From JAPLST01 sp964397565 (lineage in GTDB: Bacteria > Auribacterota > UBA3054 > JAPLST01), in the NCBI GenBank assembly GCA_964397565.1, contig CAYNJC010000002.1, positions 135,390 to 199,389 of the forward strand: a DNA stretch of 64,000 nucleotides, in the 5' to 3' direction. Below the pieces are notes generated by a model that was given only the letters and a program-made list of their open reading frames with translations, had not been told where the DNA came from and did not search any database. Shown here piece by piece: positions 46,388 to 53,232 of the stretch (position 1 is the stretch's first letter; every line of letters starts with the position of its first letter). The translations under genes were made by a program, and so were the position numbers.

Positions 46388-47659
46388 ATGCGACACCTGC
46401 AAGCATTCATAGCCGAGTTTGACGCGCTGCTGGCGCGCCGCCGCGCCGAGATGACGACGCCGGACGTGCGCGCCACGGTGGCCGAAATCATTGCGCAGGT
46501 GCGTGTCGACGGCGATGCCGCGCTGTGCGCGCTGACCGAGCGCTTCGATGGGTGTGCCTTGACCCCCGCCCACCTGCGCGTCGCGCCGACGGATGCCACG
46601 GCAACGATCGAGCCCGCGCTGCAACGCGCCATCGCACAGGCCAGTGCAAACATCCGCTTTTTCCATGAACAGCAATTACGACCGGAATGGTCGGCGCTGA
46701 ATCCCGACGGCGGCCGCGTCGGTGAAATGTTCCGCCCGGTCGAGCGCGCCGGCGTGTACGTGCCAGGCGGCACCGCGCCGTTGATCTCGACCGTGCTGAT
46801 GACCGTCATCCCCGCGCAGGTTGCCGGTGTCACGCGCATTTGTGTGGCCACGCCGCCGGGCCGCGACGGGCGCGTCAATCCCGGCATTCTGGCCGCCTGC
46901 CAGGCCTGCGGCATCACCGAGATTTATCGAGTCGGCGGCGCGCAGGCCATTGCCGCGCTGGCGTTCGGCACCGCGACCATTCCGCGCGTGGATGTCATCG
47001 CCGGGCCGGGCAACAAATATGTGACCGAGGCCAAGCGCCAGGTCTTTGGCCATGTCGGCGTGGACTTGCTGGCCGGCCCGAGCGAAAGCATGATCATCAT
47101 TGACAACACTGCCAACCCCGCCTGGGTTGCCGCTGATATTCTCTCGCAGGCCGAGCATCTCGACAGCGCGACCTACATTGTCTCCGTACCGGAAATGATT
47201 ATGGATCAGGTCGAGGCGCACCTGTACGCCCTGCTCAGCGAGCGCGGCGCAACGAGTACCTTAAAAAAAGCGGTGGCTGAACGCATGGTCTGCATTCACG
47301 TGCAATCGCTGGATGCGGCGGCCGATGTGGCCAATTTGATCGCGCCCGAGCATCTGCAAATCGTCACCGAAGACAATTCGCGCGTGCTGGCCCGCTTGCG
47401 CAATGCCGGCGCGGTGTTTCTCGGGCCGCATGCGCCCGTGCCGCTCGGCGATTTTGTCGCCGGCCCCAGCCATGTGCTGCCGACCGGCTGCGCGGCGCGC
47501 TTTTCGAGCGGACTCTCGACCGACGTGTTTCGCAAACGCATCAGCGTGATGGAGTGCGATGCCGCCGCCTTTACGCGCATGGCCGACGCCATTGTCGCAT
47601 TCGGCACCGCCGAGCAGTTGCCCGGCCACGCCCACACCGCCACCATTCGTTGCCCATGA
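46388..47659 (+). CDS. hisD: Histidinol dehydrogenase
   Basis: 423 residues. Catalyses the last two steps of histidine synthesis (histidinol to histidine, 2 NAD). Landmarks: YVPGGTAPLISTVLM, RVGGAQAIAALAFGT, VDVIAGPGNKYVTEAKRQVFG, DLLAGPSESMIIID, the catalytic Glu-His in LIAPEHLQI, and the zinc-site GPSHVLPTGCAARFSSGLS. It begins a run of overlapping genes (hisD-def-deaminase); no other his gene is in the window, so the pathway genes are scattered. Confidence 0.95.
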   Translation: MRHLQAFIAEFDALLARRRAEMTTPDVRATVAEIIAQVRVDGDAALCALTERFDGCALTPAHLRVAPTDATATIEPALQRAIAQASANIRFFHEQQLRPEWSALNPDGGRVGEMFRPVERAGVYVPGGTAPLISTVLMTVIPAQVAGVTRICVATPPGRDGRVNPGILAACQACGITEIYRVGGAQAIAALAFGTATIPRVDVIAGPGNKYVTEAKRQVFGHVGVDLLAGPSESMIIIDNTANPAWVAADILSQAEHLDSATYIVSVPEMIMDQVEAHLYALLSERGATSTLKKAVAERMVCIHVQSLDAAADVANLIAPEHLQIVTEDNSRVLARLRNAGAVFLGPHAPVPLGDFVAGPSHVLPTGCAARFSSGLSTDVFRKRISVMECDAAAFTRMADAIVAFGTAEQLPGHAHTATIRCP

Positions 47660-48150
47660 AGCTGAGATTGTATTATGAGACGGACCCGATCCTGCGCCAG
47701 AAGGCCGCGCCGGTTGAGAAAGTCACCAACAAAATCCGCCGCTTGGTCGAGGACATGTTCGAGACCCTGTACGCCGCCAAGGGCATCGGCCTGGCGGCCA
47801 ATCAAGTGGGCATCCTGTCCCGCGTGATTATCCTCGATCTGCGCAAGCGCGGCGTCAAGCCGATGGCCTTGATCAATCCGGAAGTCGTCGCGCGCGCGGG
47901 CGAGCTCGAAAACGAGGAGGGCTGCTTGAGCTGCCCGGGCTTGTATGCCAAGGTAAAGCGCGCGGCGTGCGTGACGGTGCATGCCCTGGATATTACCGGC
48001 GACGAGGTCGCGGTCGAAGCTACGGCTCTGCACGCCGCCGCCTTGCAGCATGAAATAGATCACCTTGACGGCATTCTCTTTCTCGACCGGCTCGAACCCA
48101 CCGAGCGCGTGCACCTTGAGCAATTGCGCGCCGCGCACCACCCCTTCTGA
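47656..48150 (+). CDS. def: Peptide deformylase
   Basis: 164 residues. Removes the formyl group from the N-terminal Met of new proteins. The three metal-site motifs are present: GIGLAANQVG, EGCLSCPG and QHEIDHLDG. The second motif ends CPG where many have IPG, a small variation next to the metal-binding Cys. ATG at 47656 overlaps the hisD stop (ATGA). Confidence 0.95.
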   Translation: MKLRLYYETDPILRQKAAPVEKVTNKIRRLVEDMFETLYAAKGIGLAANQVGILSRVIILDLRKRGVKPMALINPEVVARAGELENEEGCLSCPGLYAKVKRAACVTVHALDITGDEVAVEATALHAAALQHEIDHLDGILFLDRLEPTERVHLEQLRAAHHPF

Positions 48151-48154
48151 CGGC

Positions 48155-49528
48155 ATGACCAGTCCATCGCACATTCTCTTGCGCAACTGCACGGCGGTCG
48201 CCACCATGAATGACGCGCGTGCTGTGCTGCGCGATGTGGATGTGCTGGTTGCCGGGCCGCGGATTGCGGCGATCGGCGCGGGGCTGAACGCCGATGGCGC
48301 CGAGTGCATCGACTGCCGCGGCAAAGTCGTCCTGCCCGGCTTGGTCAACACCCATCATCATTTGTATCAAGTGCTGACCCGCAACCTGCCTGCGGCGCAA
48401 AATGCCAAGCTGTTTGACTGGCTGGTCTATCATTACGAGATCTGGCGCGGCATCACGCCCGAGGCTGTCTATGCCGCAGCGCGTTGCGGCCTGGCCGAAT
48501 TGCTCTTGACCGGCTGCACGACCTCGGCCGACCATCATTATCTGTTTCCGCGCGGCGCAAGCACTTATTTGATTGACGAAGAAATCCGCGCGGCACACGA
48601 ACTCGGCATCCGCTTTCATCCCACCCGCGGCAGCATGACCCGCGGCCGCACGCTCGGCGGCCTGCCGCCCGATGACGTCGTGCAAACGCCCGAGGAAATC
48701 CTGCGCGATTCGCTGCGCGTCATCGAACAGTATCACGACCCGGCCCCGCTGTCCATGTGCCGCCTGGCACTGGCGCCGTGCTCGCCGTTCAGTGTCACGC
48801 CCGAAATCATGCGCGCAACGGCCGAACTGGCGCGCGAGAAAGGCGTGCAGTTGCACACCCATTTGTGCGAGACACTCGATGAAGAGCAATATTGCCTGGA
48901 CACCTGCGGCATGCGGCCACTCGAATACATGGACTCGGTCGGCTGGCTCGGCGACGATGTCTGGTACGCCCACGGCATTTATTTCAACGACGCCGAGATT
49001 GCGCAACTGGGCCACACACACACGGGCATCGCTCATTGTCCGACCTCGAATCTGCGCCTGGGCTCGGGCATTGCGCCGGTGCGCGCGCTGTTGCAGGCCG
49101 GCGCACCAGTCGGCATTGCCGTTGACGGCAGCGCCAGCAATGACGGTTCTAATATGCTGCTCGAGGTGCGCATGGCCATGCTGGTGCAGCGCATCAAAGC
49201 CGGGGTTGACGCAATGCCCGCCCTGGATGCGTTATGGCTGGCGACGCGCGGCGGCGCGGCCGTGCTTGGGCGCGATGACATCGGCACGCTCGCGCCGGGC
49301 ATGGCTGCCGATCTGGCCGTGTTTGACATCAGCGGCCTGGCCTACGCCGGCGCGCACAGCGACCCGGTTGCCGCCGTCCTCTTCTGCGGCATTGACCAGC
49401 GTGCCTGGATGACGATGGTCAACGGCGTGGTCGTCGTGCGTGACAAGCAACTGGTGCATGCCGACGCGGATGCCATTGCCGCCGCGGCCAATGCCGCCGC
49501 GGCACAATTGTTACTGCGCAGCGCCTAA
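48155..49528 (+). CDS. 8-oxoguanine deaminase (amidohydrolase family)
   Basis: 457 residues. A TIM-barrel metallohydrolase. Metal ligands: NTHHHLYQVLTRN (HxH) at about 66, His in LHTHLCETLDEE (about 233), His in AHGIYFND, and Asp in AVDGSASNDGSN. The stretches GCTTSADHHYLFP, RGSMTRGRTLGGLPPDD and SPFSVTPEIMRA closely follow the bacterial 8-oxoguanine deaminases, which turn the oxidised base to urate. Guanine deaminase or triazine hydrolase are less good fits. It starts 4 bases after def and is followed, 136 bases on, by a xanthine-dehydrogenase-type FAD subunit, which suggests purine catabolism. Confidence 0.88.
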   Translation: MTSPSHILLRNCTAVATMNDARAVLRDVDVLVAGPRIAAIGAGLNADGAECIDCRGKVVLPGLVNTHHHLYQVLTRNLPAAQNAKLFDWLVYHYEIWRGITPEAVYAAARCGLAELLLTGCTTSADHHYLFPRGASTYLIDEEIRAAHELGIRFHPTRGSMTRGRTLGGLPPDDVVQTPEEILRDSLRVIEQYHDPAPLSMCRLALAPCSPFSVTPEIMRATAELAREKGVQLHTHLCETLDEEQYCLDTCGMRPLEYMDSVGWLGDDVWYAHGIYFNDAEIAQLGHTHTGIAHCPTSNLRLGSGIAPVRALLQAGAPVGIAVDGSASNDGSNMLLEVRMAMLVQRIKAGVDAMPALDALWLATRGGAAVLGRDDIGTLAPGMAADLAVFDISGLAYAGAHSDPVAAVLFCGIDQRAWMTMVNGVVVVRDKQLVHADADAIAAAANAAAAQLLLRSA

Positions 49529-49664
49529 ATTATTTAACAAAGAGGTTAAAGAGATGCATAGAGTAACAAGAGCTGCTACATCAATATGAGTCCTGCGTCT
49601 CTTTTGCCCTCTTGCCCTCTTTGTGGAATTTTGGACTGGTATAACCACTGAAGTATGAGGTTGC

Positions 49665-50492
49665 ATGTCCCACATCACTGAATTTCTCACACCGACGAGC
49701 GTGGCCGAGGCGCTGCGGCTCTTGCGCGCGCAACCCGGACGTGCGCCGCTGGCGGGCGGCACGTTTCTCACCGCGCACCTGCCGAAAAAAGTCACCGGCT
49801 TGGTGGACTTGTCCGGCCTCGGGCTTGACTATATCAAGCGCCGCGACGGCGCCGTCGCGCTCGGCGCGATGACGACCATCAGCGCCATGGCGTGTGCCAC
49901 CGCGCTCGGCCCGCTGGCCACCTTGTGCCGCGATTGCGCCACTCAGCCGTTGCGCAACACCATCACCGTCGGCGGCAATGTCATGCAGCCGCTGCGCTGG
50001 AGCGACCTGCCCCTGCTGCTGACGGTCCTGCGCGCAGCTTTTGTCGTCCGCGCCACACGCCAAACAACGTTGACGGCCGACGACTTCTTCCGTCAACTGC
50101 CGGCCAAAACGGTCGGCCCCACCGGATTGCTGACGGAGGTCGTGGTGCCGAACGTGCGCACCGTACGGCTGGCGCGCAAGAAAATCGTGCGGGCGCATGA
50201 TGACATTCCGGCCTTGCACGTCGCCGTCGCCTTGCGGCTCGAACGCCGCCGCGCACGCGATGTGCGCATCGCGTTTGTGGCGCAGAAACCGTTGCCCACC
50301 CGCGTGCCGGCCGCGGAAGCGTTGCTGGAAGGCGTGGTGCCAACCGCCGCGTTGATCGCCGCCGCCGCCACCGCCGCGCGCGCCGCCGGCGAGGCTCTGT
50401 CCGACTTTCGCTTCTCCGGCGAGTACCTCAATGAAATGCTGGGTGTGCACGTGCGCCGCTTGCTGACGGACTGTGTCAACACCGCGGCTTAG
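49665..50492 (+). CDS. FAD-binding subunit of a xanthine-dehydrogenase/CO-dehydrogenase-type molybdoenzyme
   Basis: 275 residues. XdhB/CoxM/CutM-like: starts with FLTPTSVAEALRLLRA, the first FAD motif PLAGGTFLTAHL (about 28), then ALGAMTTISAM and the second FAD motif ITVGGNVMQ (about 102). The end has FRFSGEYLNEMLGVHVRRLL. It passes electrons from 2Fe-2S clusters to NAD. The molybdenum and 2Fe-2S subunits expected next to it are absent from the window, so it is an orphan here. In a purine context it could serve a xanthine or purine hydroxylase encoded elsewhere. Confidence 0.85.
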   Translation: MSHITEFLTPTSVAEALRLLRAQPGRAPLAGGTFLTAHLPKKVTGLVDLSGLGLDYIKRRDGAVALGAMTTISAMACATALGPLATLCRDCATQPLRNTITVGGNVMQPLRWSDLPLLLTVLRAAFVVRATRQTTLTADDFFRQLPAKTVGPTGLLTEVVVPNVRTVRLARKKIVRAHDDIPALHVAVALRLERRRARDVRIAFVAQKPLPTRVPAAEALLEGVVPTAALIAAAATAARAAGEALSDFRFSGEYLNEMLGVHVRRLLTDCVNTAA

Positions 50493-50495
50493 CCA

Positions 50496-50544
50496 TGACA
50501 AATGACCAATGACCAATGAGAATTGACCAATGACAAATACATTT
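50496..50544. repeat. Heptamer array (7 units) before a lipoprotein gene
   Basis: TGACAAA, TGACCAA, TGACCAA, TGAGAAT, TGACCAA, TGACAAA, TACATTT, then 6 bases (TCCTCC) and the ATG at 50551. It starts 3 bases after the preceding stop. Confidence 0.88.
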
Positions 50545-50550
50545 TCCTCC

Positions 50551-50973
50551 ATGAATCTTCTTGTGGCCACGTGCCTCTGCGTGGTCTTCACGGGCTGTTC
50601 CAGCACCAGCGTTGAGAAGGTCGGTGCCGGCGTGGCGCTACCGCTCGCAGCCGTGGGCGACACCCTGGTCCTGCCCGTGCAAGGCTTGGGCCGCTCGTCC
50701 GCGGCGCTGATGCGCGCCGGCGACCGGCACAGCGAAAAAGTGGCCGAAGAAGACATCGGCAATGACGTGACTGCGCAGGCGGATCAATGGTCATCCATTG
50801 TCTATTACGCGCCGGGCGTGGCGCTCTGGCCGTTCTACAAGATAGCACCCAATGAGTTGTACCCGATGACCAAGGGCTGCTCTGCGGTCTTGGACTATGA
50901 TCCCGCCGCAACCAACGCCGCGGCGGCCGCGGCGCGCGACCGCGTCCCGGAGGACACCTTTGAAGAGTGGTGA
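50551..50973 (+). CDS. Small lipoprotein
   Basis: 140 residues. Lipoprotein signal MNLLVATCLCVVFTGC ends in the lipobox VFTGC; the next residues SSTSV suggest outer-membrane sorting. The mature part has VALPLAAVGDTLVLPVQGLG and PGVALWPFYKIAPNELYP and then an Ala-rich acidic end. The ATG at 50551 is preferred to 50530, which lies inside the heptamer array and would add a polar lead. Family not recognised. Its end overlaps the RhuM start by 14 bases. Confidence 0.7.
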   Translation: MNLLVATCLCVVFTGCSSTSVEKVGAGVALPLAAVGDTLVLPVQGLGRSSAALMRAGDRHSEKVAEEDIGNDVTAQADQWSSIVYYAPGVALWPFYKIAPNELYPMTKGCSAVLDYDPAATNAAAAAARDRVPEDTFEEW

Positions 50974-52030
50974 ACTCCTGCCCGCCGTCCCCGGCGGCGA
51001 ATTCATCCTCTACCAGACCGAGGACGGGCGCACGCGCATTCAGTGCCGGTTTGAGAACGAGACGGTCTGGCTGACGCAAAAGCTGATGGCAGAGCTGTTC
51101 CAGAAGGATGTGCGCACGATCAACGAACACATCCAGAACGTGTTTGCCGAGGGGGAATTGTCGCCGGAGTCAGTTATCCGGAAATTCCGGATAACTGCCG
51201 CCGACGGCAAGATCTACGAGACCCAGCACTACAACCTTGATGTCATCATTTCCGTGGGCTACCGCGTGAAATCGCCGCGCGGCACGCAGTTCCGCATCTG
51301 GGCCACGCAACGGCTGCGTGAATACATCGTCAAGGGCTTCACGATGGACGATGAGCGGCTCAAGAATCCGCCGGGCAAAGGGCAGAAGGATTATTTCGAC
51401 GAGCTGCTCGAGCGCATCCGCGACATCCGCGCCAGTGAGCGCCGCATGTATCTGCGCGTCCGCGACATCCTCGCCCTTGCCACCGACTACGACCCGAAGG
51501 ACGAGCAGGTCCAGACCGTCTTCCAAATCATGCAGAACAAACTCCATTTCGCCGTCACCGGCAAGACTGCGTCCGAACTCATCGCCGCACGCGCCGATGC
51601 CAACCAGCCCAACATGGGCCTCACCTCATGGAAGTCCGGTGCCGTCCGCAAAGGCGATGTCACCGTCGCCAAAAACTATCTGCGCGAAGGCGAAATCACC
51701 GAACTCAACCGCATTGTCGTCATGTTCCTTGACTTTGCCGAGGACCAGGCCCGCCGCCGCAAGCAGGTCTTCCTCCGCGACTGGCAGGCCAAACTCGATG
51801 AATTCTTGCGCTTCAACGAGCGCAAGATCCTGCCCGCCGCCGGCAACATCTCGCGCGAGGAAGCAGAGTGTCAGGCGTATGAGCACTACGCTCGATTTGA
51901 GGAACGTCGGCGCCACGCCGCCGAAGACGCGGGACAAGCCGAAGCGCTCAAGGTGCTCGAACAAGCCGCCAAGCAGATCGAACAACGCAAAACCGTTCCC
52001 GGCAAGCGAAAGAAAGAAGCCAAGGCATAA
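50960..52030 (+). CDS. rhuM: RhuM-family protein
   Basis: 356 residues from a TTG start at 50960, chosen because GGAGG (50949-50953) lies 6 bases before it and the product then begins at the conserved FILYQTEDGRTRIQCRFENETVWLTQ region. RhuM landmarks: QKLMAELFQKDVRTINEHIQNVF (helix-turn-helix-like), RKFRITAADGKIYETQHYNLDVIISVGYRV, FRIWATQRLREYIVKGF, then a C-terminal MFLDFAEDQARRR with a charged end. Found in pathogenicity islands and many mobile or defence neighbourhoods; the biochemical role is not settled. Unusual for overlapping a lipoprotein gene with its own strong ribosome-binding site. Confidence 0.88.
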   Translation: MKSGELLPAVPGGEFILYQTEDGRTRIQCRFENETVWLTQKLMAELFQKDVRTINEHIQNVFAEGELSPESVIRKFRITAADGKIYETQHYNLDVIISVGYRVKSPRGTQFRIWATQRLREYIVKGFTMDDERLKNPPGKGQKDYFDELLERIRDIRASERRMYLRVRDILALATDYDPKDEQVQTVFQIMQNKLHFAVTGKTASELIAARADANQPNMGLTSWKSGAVRKGDVTVAKNYLREGEITELNRIVVMFLDFAEDQARRRKQVFLRDWQAKLDEFLRFNERKILPAAGNISREEAECQAYEHYARFEERRRHAAEDAGQAEALKVLEQAAKQIEQRKTVPGKRKKEAKA

Positions 52031-52320
52031 AGCTCCCCGCCTGCCCGAACGACAAATCCACTGGCCTGTCTGCGCCAAGTTGAGCGCGGCAGGCAGGCGG
52101 TACATGCCGCGGCGACGCGCCAAAGCAGCGGGCGCCGCCTGCGGCTGAGGCCTTGGCGTGTGATGGCACGCCGCCGTGTTTCCCGTACCGTTGGTTGCGC
52201 GGGCATTCGACGTGCAACACGCACAACGGGGCGCCAACCCATTTCGGAATTATAAATTCGTTGGTTACCAACGAATTTCCCCGCCCGGCACCCGTGCCTG
52301 CCCGCGCCGTGCCGGGCCCC
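52031..52320. other. Intergenic region before the DeoR-type regulator
   Basis: No credible gene. Apart from the palindrome at 52254-52278, it has an interrupted inverted repeat built of GGCAGGCGG / CCGCCTGC elements (about 52037-52140). Confidence 0.5.
52254..52278. promoter_or_regulatory. Perfect 25-base palindrome, operator candidate
   Basis: 12-base arms AAATTCGTTGGT and its exact complement around one T. It is AT-rich in a GC-rich region and lies 42 bases upstream of the -35 box of the DeoR-type gene. A likely dimer-binding site, perhaps for the regulator itself. Confidence 0.6.
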
Positions 52321-52349
52321 TTGACACATTGTGAAATATATTGTATAAT
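52321..52349 (+). promoter_or_regulatory. Promoter of the DeoR-type gene
   Basis: TTGACA (52321-52326), 17-base spacer, TATAAT (52344-52349): a consensus sigma-70 promoter, the strongest in the window. Leader about 34 bases to ATG 52390. Confidence 0.85.
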
Positions 52350-52389
52350 GATGCATGATGTTTCATTTTATTTCAATGGCGGAAACGCG

Positions 52390-53154
52390 ATGATCGGGGC
52401 GCAGCGCCAGCAGCAGATCTTGGATGCACTCGGCCGCCACGCCTTCCTCGGCAGCGCGGCGTTGGCACGCAGCCTGGCTGTCAGCCGCGTGACGATCTAT
52501 CGCGATCTGGAAGAGCTGGCCGCGCTGGGCCTGGTGCGGCGCGTGCGCGGCGGCATTGCCCGGATTGACGCCGCCGGCGTGCCGGCCCGCGCCGGCTTTC
52601 ATGAGCGCCAGCGTGTCCTGACCGCCGAAAAAGACCGCATCGGCCGTGCCGCCGCGCGCCTCGTCCACGACGGCGACACGATCATCATGGACGGCGGCAC
52701 GACCACCAACAGCATGACCCCCTATCTGGTCGGCAAACAGGTCAAGGTCGTGACCAATTCGCTGACCGTCGCCGATTACTTGAATGATCACTCGCCGATC
52801 GAGGTGATCGTGACCGGCGGCTATCTGTACCGCGCCTCAAAGGTGCTGCTGGGCCCGCCGGCGTTGCAGACCTTGCGGCAGGTGAACGCGGCCACCAGTT
52901 TTGTCAGTGCCGGCGGCGTGACGCTCGAAGGCATCGGCCACTCGGACAGCCTGGTGGTCGAGACCGAGAAATTGATGATTGCGCGCGGGCGCGACGTCGT
53001 GCTGCTGATCGACCACAGCAAGTTCATGGGCGGGGCGACGATGAAAGTCTGCCCGTGGACGCGGATCGGCACGGTCATCACCGACCAGCCCGTGCCGCCC
53101 AAGTTCGCCGCGTTTTTCACGCGTCATCACCTTCGCGTCATCCTCGCGCGCTGA
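52390..53154 (+). CDS. DeoR-family transcriptional regulator
   Basis: 254 residues. N-terminal helix-turn-helix (RQQQILDALGRHAFLGSAAL to SRVTIYRDLEELAALGLVRR), then a sugar-phosphate isomerase-like sensor domain with DGDTIIMDGGTTTNSM, KVVTNSLTVADYL and VIVTGGYLY. Such regulators respond to phosphorylated sugars. ATG at 52390 begins the protein where DeoR proteins start; ATGs at 52348 and 52351 would add a short unrelated lead. It lies 78 bases before the fused E1 gene on the same strand, so it may control the pyruvate-dehydrogenase operon, its own gene, or a remote sugar operon. Confidence 0.9.
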   Translation: MIGAQRQQQILDALGRHAFLGSAALARSLAVSRVTIYRDLEELAALGLVRRVRGGIARIDAAGVPARAGFHERQRVLTAEKDRIGRAAARLVHDGDTIIMDGGTTTNSMTPYLVGKQVKVVTNSLTVADYLNDHSPIEVIVTGGYLYRASKVLLGPPALQTLRQVNAATSFVSAGGVTLEGIGHSDSLVVETEKLMIARGRDVVLLIDHSKFMGGATMKVCPWTRIGTVITDQPVPPKFAAFFTRHHLRVILAR

Positions 53155-53174
53155 CTGCCCAAATGTTGCGCATG

Positions 53175-53230
53175 ACTGAAAACCGAAAACCGAAAACTGA
53201 AAACTACTAACTATCACCGATAACCGATCA
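53175..53230. repeat. Heptamer array (8 units) before the E1 gene
   Basis: ACTGAAA, ACCGAAA, ACCGAAA, ACTGAAA, ACTACTA, ACTATCA, CCGATAA, CCGATCA, then AC and the ATG at 53233. The units drift but the register holds to the start codon. Confidence 0.88.
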
Positions 53231-53232
53231 AC

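Noticed and set aside
49596..49625. CTTTTGCCCTCTTGCCCTCTTTG as a heptamer array before the FAD-subunit gene
   Set aside because: The best period is 8 with two units, and it ends 40 bases before the start codon.
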